Position numbers and translations under genes: made by a program. The notes under the pieces are model-generated. The model made no database searches. It worked only from the letters and a program-made list of their open reading frames with translations, and had not been told where the DNA came from. A stretch of 64,000 nucleotides of DNA, taken from NCBI RefSeq assembly GCF_018403185.1, contig NZ_BOSE01000008.1:246561-310560 (forward strand), read 5' to 3'. The stretch comes from Paenibacillus montaniterrae (GTDB lineage: Bacteria > Bacillota > Bacilli > Paenibacillales > Paenibacillaceae). This document shows positions 25,819 through 34,290 of this stretch, one piece after another; positions within the stretch are counted from its first letter, which is position 1; the number at the start of each line of letters is the position of its first letter.

Positions 25819-26089
25819 CAAATTACTTTGAAAAATGTTATCCGTGCGTGCATAAAGCTGGGCCAAGCGTGGCACTATATAATCGACGGTGAAGAGAGGT
25901 GTGGTTCCGTTGTACTTCGATAAGAGTTCAACAGATTTGCTCGTTCATTGCAGTTAAATGCAGCAAAGAAACACCATTGCAAACCTTTGTGAATGCTGAT
26001 GGATACGAATGTATGACTTAGCCTACGCTGAGATGTTTTTCGTAACAAATTCTTTGCAATAAATGAACCTTTGCGCAACTAATCAAACA
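25819..26089. other. Non-coding gap without a recognised gene
   Basis: Between the methyltransferase and the terminator of the PucR gene I see no convincing gene. There is a TATAAT near 25879 without a -35. A GAGAGGTG followed by a 15-codon TTG reading frame lies at 25910–25957. Two imperfectly repeated stretches also occur, with TTGCAAACCTTTG near 25978 and TTTGCAATAAATGAACC near 26053. It may be a decayed gene or hold a small RNA. Confidence 0.4.
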
Positions 26090-26152
26090 CCGTCTTAAAA
26101 GCCTCATCCACAATCGTGAGATTGCGGGTGGGGCTATTGCGCATTTAAGAAC
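26090..26152 (-). terminator. Terminator after the PucR gene
   Basis: A 16-bp stem with one mismatch (26100–26115 with 26120–26135, loop GTGA) is followed on the minus strand by TTTTAAG. An outer pair of arms (ACCGTCTTAAA and TTTAAGaACGGT) extends the structure to 26152. Confidence 0.7.
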
Positions 26153-26199
26153 GGTTTTACTCCTGCTCCTGCTCGTGCATGAATAAACATAGATAGATG

Positions 26200-27816
26200 C
26201 TATTCCTGCAAATGATACGTTTTAATCGCCAGCTGCAGCAAAAGCTTAGTTTCGGGATCGTCAAGCCGCAATTGCAGCTCGCTGCGAATTCGTTCAAGTC
26301 TGTAATTGACAGTATTATAATGAACATACAGCTTTTCCGCTGTTTCCTTGGCGTTGCAGTTGCAGGCAAAATAGGTGGATAACGTCGTAAGCAGCGCTCC
26401 CTGCTGCTTGCGCTCCATAGCCAGCAGCGGATACAAATAAAGCTGCTTGAATTCCTCCAGCTCCTCGCTTCCCTGCATGCGGTACAGCAGCAGGTATACG
26501 CCTAGCTGATTGTAATGCAGCACCTCCTCTTGCGTGCGATACACTTTGCGGATTTCCATAACACGGCGCGCCTCGCGATAAGCATTAGCTACATCCGTTG
26601 CTTGCGCGACAGCGCGACTTAAGCAAAGCGTCGCTTTACGCTCTCCCAGCTCGCTAGCCAAGCTTTGACGGATTTTATGGGCCAGCTGCTTATACTGCTC
26701 CTCGCTCCACCGCTTGCCCTGATGGGAAATAAGGCAGACGAGCTCACCTTCAAGCAGCGTCCACATTAGCTGTACCTCTGGCACCAGCTCTGAATTCCAG
26801 CGCAATTGCTTTACAATTTGCTGCAGCTCCTTGACATTGGGCTGCTCCTCCCAAAATGAAACCGAGCCGACCATATACGCACTTGTAGGTTCCATCGGCC
26901 ATCCGCAAGCCTCGGCGCGCAACTGCAAATCCATGCTGGATACCATGCGGCCTGATAGCCAATCCTGAACAAATTGCTCCAAATACTTGGTCTCAATATT
27001 TTGCCGCACCTGCATATTGCTAATTTCAAAGCCAAGCAAACGGGTCGCCCAATTCAAGGTAAGCGCATCAACCGTGCGATAATGATTGTATTGCTCAATG
27101 ACGACCAGGCGGTAGTTGTACATGGTATCTCCCGGTACAGTTACACTATGCGCATGAAAGCTTTCATTTCCGACAGCAATTACATTGCTGTCCAGCCGCT
27201 CTGTGCCAAGCAGCTTCGACCATTCGCTGTCTTTGACTGTCTTGCTCCAGCCTTCCAGCCCTGGCGGAACGATTAATTTGCGATCCTTGTCAATGAGCAG
27301 CAACGGATTGTTGATCATCACATAAAGATGCTTTAAAAATGAGACTAGACCATCACCATGTAGCAACAATTGGGATAGTCTTTGAACTCTGCTTTGCAAG
27401 ATCATTAAATCCTTCGCCTCTGACACAAGCACGCGCTCCATAATTTCCCGCACAAGATCGGAAAAGGTGGCACTTGGCGGCAGCTCAATTAAAGGCAGGC
27501 CATAGCGATTGGCCGCTTCCACGACCTCCTGCGGAATTTCATCAAAAAATCGCTTCGGCTTCAGGCCAAGCGCAGCAATGCCTTTGCCTGCCAGCTGCTC
27601 AACGAGCACAGCCAGCTTTTCCGGCTGATCCTTGAACGGATAACCGGTCGTCATCAGCAGCTCGCCAGCGCGAACCCATTCTACGACATCAGGTACTTCC
27701 ATCACATTGACGCGTGTTATGACATTACTTAAGCCTGTGCTCCCTCCAAGCAAAACGGCGTCCTGCAGGCCAGGCACCTCAAACAAGGAGCTTACTGTAA
27801 ATGCATCTGCATGCAT
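26200..27816 (-). CDS. pucR: PucR family transcriptional regulator
   Basis: PucR regulators control purine catabolism and related nitrogen pathways. The 538-residue protein has the N-terminal PucR domain (FTVSSLFEVPGLQDAVLLGG, residues ~5–125), a middle GGDEF-like domain (~280–410), and the C-terminal PucR helix-turn-helix (CNCNAKETAEKLYVHYNTVNYRLERI in two adjoining parts, ~residues 485–515). The ATG at 27816 follows AAGGTGG; the frame extends eight codons further upstream without a site. It is the last gene of the transporter operon and probably controls both units of the locus. The ligand is not evident. Confidence 0.88.
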   Translation of the reverse strand: MHADAFTVSSLFEVPGLQDAVLLGGSTGLSNVITRVNVMEVPDVVEWVRAGELLMTTGYPFKDQPEKLAVLVEQLAGKGIAALGLKPKRFFDEIPQEVVEAANRYGLPLIELPPSATFSDLVREIMERVLVSEAKDLMILQSRVQRLSQLLLHGDGLVSFLKHLYVMINNPLLLIDKDRKLIVPPGLEGWSKTVKDSEWSKLLGTERLDSNVIAVGNESFHAHSVTVPGDTMYNYRLVVIEQYNHYRTVDALTLNWATRLLGFEISNMQVRQNIETKYLEQFVQDWLSGRMVSSMDLQLRAEACGWPMEPTSAYMVGSVSFWEEQPNVKELQQIVKQLRWNSELVPEVQLMWTLLEGELVCLISHQGKRWSEEQYKQLAHKIRQSLASELGERKATLCLSRAVAQATDVANAYREARRVMEIRKVYRTQEEVLHYNQLGVYLLLYRMQGSEELEEFKQLYLYPLLAMERKQQGALLTTLSTYFACNCNAKETAEKLYVHYNTVNYRLERIRSELQLRLDDPETKLLLQLAIKTYHLQE

Positions 27817-27885
27817 CGCTTCCACCTTCCCCTCATTCACTGCTGTTTCCTTGCAATGTTGATTATGCGATTGAAGGCCAGGAGC

Positions 27886-28578
27886 CTACAAGCGAAGTGA
27901 TTGCATAAACGCTTCGCTTGTCGCAACCCAGCCGAATATTCCACCCTGTTGATGAATCATATTTAACGCTGCTTCATGGTCTGCCGCGTCAAATGCAGCT
28001 GTCCCATCCGACAGCACCACGCATTGGTAATCCCGATCATTCGCCTCGCGGACTGTTGTTGAAACACATACATGAGTTGTAACGCCGCAAACGATCAGAT
28101 GCGTTATTCCGCGCGCCTGCAGCAGCTCATCCAGCTCCGTGCGGTAGAAGGCGCCTTTACCGGGCTTATCCACCACTATTTCCCCGGAAATAGGAGTAAG
28201 GTCGGGCACAATATCATGCCCTCGCTCGCCTCGAATTAGAATTCTCCCCATTGGCCCGGGATCGCCGATTCCCGCTCCTTGCTTGCGGCTGCGTGCTAAT
28301 TTGGAGGGCGGACAATCCGATAAATCAGGCAAATGCCCTTCTCTCGTATGAATAACTAGCATCCCTTGCGAGCGAGCCGCTGCAAGCACCTTCTGCACCG
28401 TTGGAATGATCGCTCTCGTTGCTGAAATATCGTTGCCAAGCAGCTCGCCAAAGCCTCCCGACGAGCAAAAATCATTTTGCATATCAATAATGAGCAGTGC
28501 TGCTGTCGCTGGGCTGTACGAATACACATAGGGCTTTGCAGGCGTTATCGTGTTCGTCATCATGTTCGTCTGCGTCAT
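27886..28578 (-). CDS. Isochorismatase-like cysteine hydrolase, biuret/triuret-hydrolase type
   Basis: The 230-residue protein has the catalytic triad of the family: Asp in LLIIDMQNDF (~residue 33), Lys in DKPGKGAFY, and Cys in GVTTHVCVSTTVREANDR. It is a clear paralogue of the biuret hydrolase at 36084–36776, with aligned blocks IHTREGH.PDLSD, GDPGPMGRILIRGE and QGG.FG. It lacks the PYNG.LR.DNTAL lead and the DYGNHLAA block typical of biuret hydrolase. It could act on a different amide such as triuret or ureidoacrylate. Start ATG is eight bases after GGAGG. It is co-transcribed with the cupin and importer genes. Confidence 0.8.
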   Translation of the reverse strand: MTQTNMMTNTITPAKPYVYSYSPATAALLIIDMQNDFCSSGGFGELLGNDISATRAIIPTVQKVLAAARSQGMLVIHTREGHLPDLSDCPPSKLARSRKQGAGIGDPGPMGRILIRGERGHDIVPDLTPISGEIVVDKPGKGAFYRTELDELLQARGITHLIVCGVTTHVCVSTTVREANDRDYQCVVLSDGTAAFDAADHEAALNMIHQQGGIFGWVATSEAFMQSLRL

Positions 28579-28605
28579 CGTGCAAGCCTCCCTCCACAAT
28601 CGTTG

Positions 28606-29061
28606 TTAGTTGTCGTGCTGAGCTGCAGCTGCTTGCGGCAGCGTTATATCGACCAGCGTCGTTTCAAAAAAACGATTGGCCGGCACTGCTGCCTCAACGG
28701 GCAGGAAGATGCTAAGCTGCTCGGTTGGCTCACTATCATCGTTGGCAACAGAATGCACAACCTGAGCCGGCACTAAAAACGTATCGCCAGCCTGGTAGCT
28801 TTGCCACTCACCATTGCAAAGCAGCTTCACCTTGCCTTTCGTTATATGAATAATTTCCGCTACATTATGGTAGTGAGGAAGAACGGCGCCACCAACGCCG
28901 ATCTTCTCCCACAAAATTGAATTGGCTCGTATGCCTAAGGAATCCGCCTCCGCTGCAGACAACAGCTCGCGATGGTACAGCTCAACATGATTAGGCATAA
29001 GCTGCCAATGCTGCTCCTTTGCTTCCTTTACGACCGTTACCTCTTGCCTGCTCATGGACAT
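28606..29061 (-). CDS. Cupin-domain protein
   Basis: The 151-residue protein is a single-domain cupin: motif 1 is LPHYHNVAEIIHITKGKVKLLCNG in two adjoining parts (~residues 61–85, with metal-type His, His and Glu), and motif 2 is AGDTFLVPAQVVHSVAN (~residues 92–108). It may bind a metal and act as an enzyme or small-molecule sensor. It lies between the substrate-binding protein and the second hydrolase with gaps of ~20–28 bp, so it belongs to the operon. An in-frame ATG at 29055 is equally possible as the start. Confidence 0.75.
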   Translation of the reverse strand: MSMSRQEVTVVKEAKEQHWQLMPNHVELYHRELLSAAEADSLGIRANSILWEKIGVGGAVLPHYHNVAEIIHITKGKVKLLCNGEWQSYQAGDTFLVPAQVVHSVANDDSEPTEQLSIFLPVEAAVPANRFFETTLVDITLPQAAAAQHDN

Positions 29062-29081
29062 AGCCTTCCTTTCTTGTGCCG

Positions 29082-30275
29082 TTATTGTGGAATCGTACCA
29101 ATAACCCCTTCAACCAAATAATCTGTAGATTCAAGCTCCTCAACGGTTAGCTCCTGACCTTCCTCAATTTTTACGTTTCCGCTCTGATCCTTGATCGGTC
29201 CGGCAAATGGGTTAAGCTCACCCGACAGCAGCGCTGCCTTCTGCTGCTCAACGTAGCTGACAACATCGCTTGGCACGTTGGCCCCAAATGGGCTAAGCTT
29301 TACAACATCGTCGGCCAGTGTTCCGCGATATTTGCCGTCATACTGGCTTCCTTTAAACTCGCCTGCCGTGCCAACCTTAACCATATCGACAAACAGCTCA
29401 CCCCAGTTCCATTCCGAGCCGGTAACCCAGCCATTTGGCGCCAGCTCGGAGGCATCCGCATGATAGCCGACAGTCATTACACCGCTGCGTTCCGCTGTTT
29501 CAACGACCGTTTTCATACAATCCTGATGCAAGCTCAGCAAGTCTACGCCTGAATCAATAAGCGAGTTGGCTGCATTGGCCTGCTGGCCAGGATCGCACCA
29601 GCTGCCTGTAAATACAACATTGGTCGTAGCCTCAGGATTAACGGAACGAGCACCAAGCGTAAAGGCATTAATATTAAGCAAAACCTGTGGAATCGGCACG
29701 GATACGATAAAGCCAAGCTTGCCGCTTTGCGACATTTTGCCGGCAGCTACACCAGCCAAATAAACAGGCTCCCAAATCGTTCCGAAATACGTACCGAGGT
29801 TTTCTGCTGTTTTCAAGCCGCCTTGATGGTAGAACAGTACATCAGGATGACGCTTCGCCACATTCAACGCAGGCTCCAAATGCCCATAGGAGGTAGGGAA
29901 AATAATTTTTGCCCCTTCTTGAATCATTTGCTCCATAACACGCTCTGCTTCCGCGCTTTCCGGCACGTTCTCAGCACGCAGCACCTTCAAATCGGGATAC
30001 GCTTCTTCAACTGCTACGCTGCCCAGATAAGCTGCCTGATTGTAGCCGTAGTCATCCTTCGTGCCGACGAAGATAAAGCCGACAGCTGAGCCGCCAACGC
30101 CTGGCACAGCATCGCTTGACTGCGCATTGCCGCCGCCAGTCCCTTCACTATTGCTATTCGTCCCTGTATTAGCAGGGTTGCTTGGCTGACTGCAGCCTGC
30201 AAGCAGCAGCATCACGGCCACAAGCAGTAAAATAATCGATTGGCTTGATTTCTTCCATGTTGACGTTGATTTCAT
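29082..30275 (-). CDS. BMP family ABC transporter substrate-binding lipoprotein
   Basis: This is the extracellular binding protein of the importer encoded by the next three genes upstream. The 397-residue precursor has a lipoprotein signal ending LLLAGC (Cys ~28), a Ser/Asn/Gly-rich linker, and a Med/PnrA (BMP) domain from VGFIFVGTKDDYGYNQAAYLG. BMP proteins typically bind nucleosides, purines or related ureides. The link to hydrolases and PucR suggests a purine breakdown product or biuret-like compound; that is inference. Confidence 0.88.
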   Translation of the reverse strand: MKSTSTWKKSSQSIILLLVAVMLLLAGCSQPSNPANTGTNSNSEGTGGGNAQSSDAVPGVGGSAVGFIFVGTKDDYGYNQAAYLGSVAVEEAYPDLKVLRAENVPESAEAERVMEQMIQEGAKIIFPTSYGHLEPALNVAKRHPDVLFYHQGGLKTAENLGTYFGTIWEPVYLAGVAAGKMSQSGKLGFIVSVPIPQVLLNINAFTLGARSVNPEATTNVVFTGSWCDPGQQANAANSLIDSGVDLLSLHQDCMKTVVETAERSGVMTVGYHADASELAPNGWVTGSEWNWGELFVDMVKVGTAGEFKGSQYDGKYRGTLADDVVKLSPFGANVPSDVVSYVEQQKAALLSGELNPFAGPIKDQSGNVKIEEGQELTVEELESTDYLVEGVIGTIPQ

Positions 30276-30439
30276 GTTGTTTCCCTCCAGTGTGATATGA
30301 TGTTCTCTATCTATTGCGTAAAGCTTAGCTTCTATTGCCGGATTAACGGCTAATGCTCGCCTGCCCCAGTCTCGTCTCTTTCGTTGCTGTGAATGCTTGC
30401 CGAGCCGAGCAATTGGTGAACCTGCTTCGTCTTAGCCCG

Positions 30440-31345
30440 TCAGCCCGAGCCGGCGAGCACCTTGCCGAGCGCCTCCGGCGTTTGACTTTGCTTGCGTCGT
30501 TCAACAATGAGCAAAGCTACCAGCGTCAGCACGTACGGCACCATAAACAGAAAGTAAGGCGAGATCGCCAACCCCTGCTGCTGCACAGTAAGCTGCAGCG
30601 CTTGAGCCGCCCCGAACAAGTAGGCGCCCAGCATTGCCTGAACCGGCTTCCAGGATGCAAAAATAACGAGTGCTACTGCTACAACTCCGCGACCAGCGAC
30701 CATATTTTCCACCCAGCTGTGCGTATAAGCGATCGATAGCTGTGCGCCGCCGATCCCTGCCAAAAAGCCTCCTGCCAATACAGCCAAATAGCGAACAAGC
30801 CGCGGATTAATGCCGCTTGCGAACAACACTTCCTCACGCTCGCCTGCCGCCCGCAAAATAATGCCAAGTCTCGTACGGAAGATCAGGTACCAAAGCATTG
30901 GTACAAGCAGCATTGACAAATAGGTAAGCGGGTCATGATTGAACAAAATTTTGCCGAGATAAGGAATATCGGACAATAGCGGGATCGGTACAGGATTAAA
31001 GCCGACAATTTGCTGACTGACAAAGCCTTTGCCAAAAAACGCCGTTACCCCCATGCCAAAGAACATGATCGTTAAGCCAGTCGCCAGCTGATTGGCGCCG
31101 CAGCTTATGACGAGAAAGGCGTGAATCAATGAGATCAGCAAACCGCATAACCCACCTGCAACTGTGCCGAGCCAAGGATTGCCGCTCCAGACTGTAACCG
31201 CAAAGCCGCCGAGTGCGCCGCACAGCATCGAGCCTTCCGTTCCCAAATTGATTACTCCTGCCCGCTCCGATACAAGCTCTCCTTGACTGGCAAGCATCAC
31301 TGACGTGCCTGATCGAATCGCGCCTGTTAAAATATCTGCAATCAT
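30440..31345 (-). CDS. ABC transporter permease, branched-chain/nucleoside type
   Basis: The 301-residue protein is a BPD_transp_2 permease with about eight to ten hydrophobic segments. It shows GVINLGTEGSMLCGALGGF near residue 30 and GRGVVAVALVIFASWKPVQA near residue 230, as in the second permease of BMP-linked nucleoside importers. Its start overlaps the upstream permease stop by four bases. A 164-bp gap before the substrate-binding gene holds no further gene. Confidence 0.87.
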   Translation of the reverse strand: MIADILTGAIRSGTSVMLASQGELVSERAGVINLGTEGSMLCGALGGFAVTVWSGNPWLGTVAGGLCGLLISLIHAFLVISCGANQLATGLTIMFFGMGVTAFFGKGFVSQQIVGFNPVPIPLLSDIPYLGKILFNHDPLTYLSMLLVPMLWYLIFRTRLGIILRAAGEREEVLFASGINPRLVRYLAVLAGGFLAGIGGAQLSIAYTHSWVENMVAGRGVVAVALVIFASWKPVQAMLGAYLFGAAQALQLTVQQQGLAISPYFLFMVPYVLTLVALLIVERRKQSQTPEALGKVLAGSG

Positions 31346-32397
31346 CGCTTCACCAACTTTCCGCTGCCAAGAATAAAGAACAGTACAAGTGCCATCAAAA
31401 TATTAACCGAGGAAGACGGCAGTCCTGAGAAAATTTCCAGCTTATTGCCCGCCACGCTAATCATGCCGAGCAAAAATGCGGTAGCCATCAGGCGAAGCGG
31501 GTTATTCCACGCCATCATTGCTGCCAAAAAGCCAAGGTAGCCAAAGTTCGTACCAACCGTGGCCCGCAGTCTGCCTTCAATGCCAGCGATTTCGATCATC
31601 CCGGCAATACCCGCGATCGCGCCAGCAGCAAGCAGCACCCAAAAGTACATGCGGTTAATGTTCATACCGGCACGCTCTGCCGCCAGCCGATTGCTGCCAA
31701 GCACGCGTATGCGGTAGCCCAATCTCGTTTTGCTTAAAATAAACCAAACAGCGACTGCCAAAACGATGGCGATGACAAAGCCGATATGCAGGCGGGTTCC
31801 ATTAATGACCGGCAGCCGCAAGCTATAGGAAATTTCGGGGGAGAATGGCCAGTTGAAGGAATTAGGGTCCTTCAGCATGCCATGAACAAAAAAGCCGACA
31901 ATAAATACCGCCACATAGTTTAGGAGCACACTCGTAATCGTTTCGTTCAGCTTGCCTTTAACCTTCAATACTGCTACTACTGAAGCCCAGGCAGCTCCGC
32001 CCAGCGCGCCTGCCAGCAGCATAATCGGGATGCCGATCAGCGCAGGCATTTGATCCAAATAAAAGATTGCAAACCAGGTTGCAAACAAGGCGCCAATCGC
32101 CAGCTGGCCTTCCCCGCCGACATTGACAAGACCTGCCTTGGCGGGCAAAGCAGCGGCCAAGCCGGTTAAAATAAATGGAGTAGCCTTCAGCAGCACCTCG
32201 CCAAAGCCATATAAATCTCCAAATGTAGTAGCAACCATTGAGCTGTACAGCTCGATTGGATTAACCTCGTAAAAGGTTAGAAAAATACCGAACAAAATAA
32301 ATGGCGCAATAATGGCTGCTGTTTGAATCATCCACGAGGAATGACGCTGCAGAAAGGTAGATTTGCTCTCGAATGCGATTGATGTTGGTTGACTCAT
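31342..32397 (-). CDS. ABC transporter permease, branched-chain/nucleoside type
   Basis: The 351-residue permease pairs with the 301-residue one to form the membrane channel. It has the family block AKAGLVNVGGEGQLAIGALFATW near residues 88–110 (in two adjoining parts) and GAIAGIAGMIEIAGIEGRL. About nine to ten membrane helices are visible. The start overlaps the ATPase gene's stop by four bases, so translation is coupled through ATPase, permease, permease. Confidence 0.87.
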   Translation of the reverse strand: MSQPTSIAFESKSTFLQRHSSWMIQTAAIIAPFILFGIFLTFYEVNPIELYSSMVATTFGDLYGFGEVLLKATPFILTGLAAALPAKAGLVNVGGEGQLAIGALFATWFAIFYLDQMPALIGIPIMLLAGALGGAAWASVVAVLKVKGKLNETITSVLLNYVAVFIVGFFVHGMLKDPNSFNWPFSPEISYSLRLPVINGTRLHIGFVIAIVLAVAVWFILSKTRLGYRIRVLGSNRLAAERAGMNINRMYFWVLLAAGAIAGIAGMIEIAGIEGRLRATVGTNFGYLGFLAAMMAWNNPLRLMATAFLLGMISVAGNKLEIFSGLPSSSVNILMALVLFFILGSGKLVKR

Positions 32398-33917
32398 GCT
32401 GACTCTCCTTTCAGCATTAATTGGCCGATCTGGGCTGCATTGGTTGACGCTGTTTCATATGGCGACGTAAGCCGCTTCCCGGCAAGCACGACCAGTTGGT
32501 CCGACAGCTTGAACAGCTCATCCAAATCCTCGGAGAACAGCACGATCGCTGTGCCTTGCTTCGCTAGCTCTAGCAAATGCTGCTGAATCGTACGTGTCGT
32601 ACCGATATCAAGCCCGCGGCTTGGGTAGCTGATGATCAGCACCTCTGGCTTGCGAATTAGCGCTCTTGTCAGCACCATTCGCTGCACATTGCCGCCTGAC
32701 AGCGTGTCGGCCCTTCGACTGCTGGCTGCCAGCGCCAGTGCTTGCGCTTGCTCGCTTTGCTCCAGCTCTTGCGCCAACGCTTTCCAGTCGATGCCCAGCC
32801 CTTTTTTCTTAAGCTCCATACCGTCCAGCACCATATGCTGCAAAATGCTGAAGCCCGGAATAACCGACTCCTTAATCGGGTCCTCGGATACAAAGCTGAC
32901 ACCCGCTTCAAGAAAAGCGCGCACATCAGGCTTTAAAGGCTTGCCAGCCACCTCAATGCTTCCTTTAAGCAGGCCGCGCAGACCAAACAAAACCTCTGCC
33001 AGCTCCTTCTGTCCGCTGCCGGATATGCCAGCTACGCCAACGATCTGCCCTTTCCTTACCTGCAGGTTTAAATCCTGAATGATCACTTCGCCATAATCAC
33101 CCTTGATCATTCCGTCCTTGATTACTAACGCCAGCTCGCTCGAGGTCTGTATGCCGCTTTGCTTTTCAACGGTCTTCAGTTCCTTGTCACCCATCATCGC
33201 GCCAATAAGCTGATCTGCCGTTAAGCCGTCCTCCTTGCTTGCCGTATACGTGAGAACGCCGCTGCGCAGCACGCTAACCTGATCGGCACAAGCCAGCACC
33301 TCATTAATTTTGTGTGTAATTAGCAATATGCCATAGCCATCGGCACGCAGCATGCGCAGCATATTCAAAAAGGCTTCAACCTCCTGCGGCACCAGCACGC
33401 TCGTCGGCTCATCGAATATAATGATGCGCGTATTTTCAGCCAGCAGCACCTTGACGATTTCCAGCCGCTGACGTTGTCCAAGATCGAGCTCCCATACATA
33501 GGCGTCCGGATTGACTGCCAGACCGTATTTAGAGGAAATTTCAATAATGCGCTGCTTCAGCTTTTTCCGGTTGAAGGTGAAGCCCTTCTCGACTGATAGC
33601 GCAATATTGTCCAAAATAGTCAAGGCCGGAACAACGCGAAAATCCTGGAACACCATGCCTATTCCTTTGGCCCGCGCCTTCGTTGGTGGATGAAGCTCCA
33701 CTTCCTCGCCGTCCATCATAATGGAACCGCCATCTGGCGCGTATACGCCATAGAGCATTTTCATCAGCGTGCTTTTGCCCGCTCCATTTTCACCTAATAT
33801 GGCATGAATGGAGCCTGGCTTGACGACCAAATCAATTTCGCTATTTGCAACCAGCGGTCCAAATACTTTGGTCAAGCCTTTTGTTTTCAGGAGATAGCGC
33901 TCATCATGCTTTTCCAT
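32394..33917 (-). CDS. ABC transporter ATP-binding protein, tandem ATPase domains
   Basis: The 507-residue protein has two fused ATPase domains as in RbsA- or NupO-type importers. Domain 1 has Walker A LGENGAGKSTLMKML (~residue 38), signature LDLGQRQRLEIVK and Walker B IIIFDEPTSVL. Domain 2 has a variant Walker A (VAGISGSGQKELAEVL), the signature LSGGNVQRMVLTRAL, and no canonical DEPT, reading IISYPSRGLD. Degenerate second sites are common in this group. The start at 33917 follows AGGAGGGG. It is the first gene of the transporter operon, downstream of a palindromic promoter region. Confidence 0.9.
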   Translation of the reverse strand: MEKHDERYLLKTKGLTKVFGPLVANSEIDLVVKPGSIHAILGENGAGKSTLMKMLYGVYAPDGGSIMMDGEEVELHPPTKARAKGIGMVFQDFRVVPALTILDNIALSVEKGFTFNRKKLKQRIIEISSKYGLAVNPDAYVWELDLGQRQRLEIVKVLLAENTRIIIFDEPTSVLVPQEVEAFLNMLRMLRADGYGILLITHKINEVLACADQVSVLRSGVLTYTASKEDGLTADQLIGAMMGDKELKTVEKQSGIQTSSELALVIKDGMIKGDYGEVIIQDLNLQVRKGQIVGVAGISGSGQKELAEVLFGLRGLLKGSIEVAGKPLKPDVRAFLEAGVSFVSEDPIKESVIPGFSILQHMVLDGMELKKKGLGIDWKALAQELEQSEQAQALALAASSRRADTLSGGNVQRMVLTRALIRKPEVLIISYPSRGLDIGTTRTIQQHLLELAKQGTAIVLFSEDLDELFKLSDQLVVLAGKRLTSPYETASTNAAQIGQLMLKGESA

Positions 33918-33978
33918 TGTCCATCCCCTCCTGTTGTGAATTATTGTCAGTTTATATGACATGTTGCGTTGTTTTTCT

Positions 33979-34033
33979 TTATAGGTAGATTATATAACAT
34001 GAATATGTAATAATCTTTATACTATACCTATAA
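33979..34033 (-). promoter_or_regulatory. Palindromic promoter region of the transporter operon
   Basis: Nested inverted repeats, TTATAGGTA/TACCTATAA outside and AGATTAT/ATAATCT inside, surround a minus-strand TATAAT (33994–33989) 72 bp upstream of the ATPase start. The 12-mer ATTATATAACAT (33989–34000) is repeated exactly upstream of the biuret hydrolase gene. No good -35 is present, which fits an activator-dependent promoter. The rest of the 33918–34156 gap is AT-rich without a gene. Confidence 0.5.
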
Positions 34034-34156
34034 ATATATGTACTTTTATTTAGTTTTCGCTCATAAACCTAACGCGTATATAACGTTAAATCCTTCGTTT
34101 TTTTGAAGCTAGCTATGAGAGCTCCACATTGCATGTCGCTGGCTTTTGTATGCATG

Positions 34157-34202
34157 CAAAAAGACGCAGCTGCCAGATTGCGAGCAATCAGCAGCTGCGT
34201 CT
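34157..34202 (-). terminator. Terminator after the allophanate hydrolase gene
   Basis: GACGCAGCTGC pairs with GCAGCTGCGTC, with ATTGC/GCAAT inside, followed by TTTTTGC on the minus strand. The allophanate hydrolase stop lies 89 bp upstream. Confidence 0.85.
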
Positions 34203-34290
34203 ACTCTATAGAGGATTTTATGTTATTAATCTTTACATTGTTAACAAGAAATGAACCTGCTTCTGCTTATACGCCAAAAACCCAATGCAC

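Noticed and set aside
25875..26078. 67-codon minus-strand frame in the gap after the methyltransferase
   Set aside because: No ribosome-binding site and no recognisable family; composition looks random.
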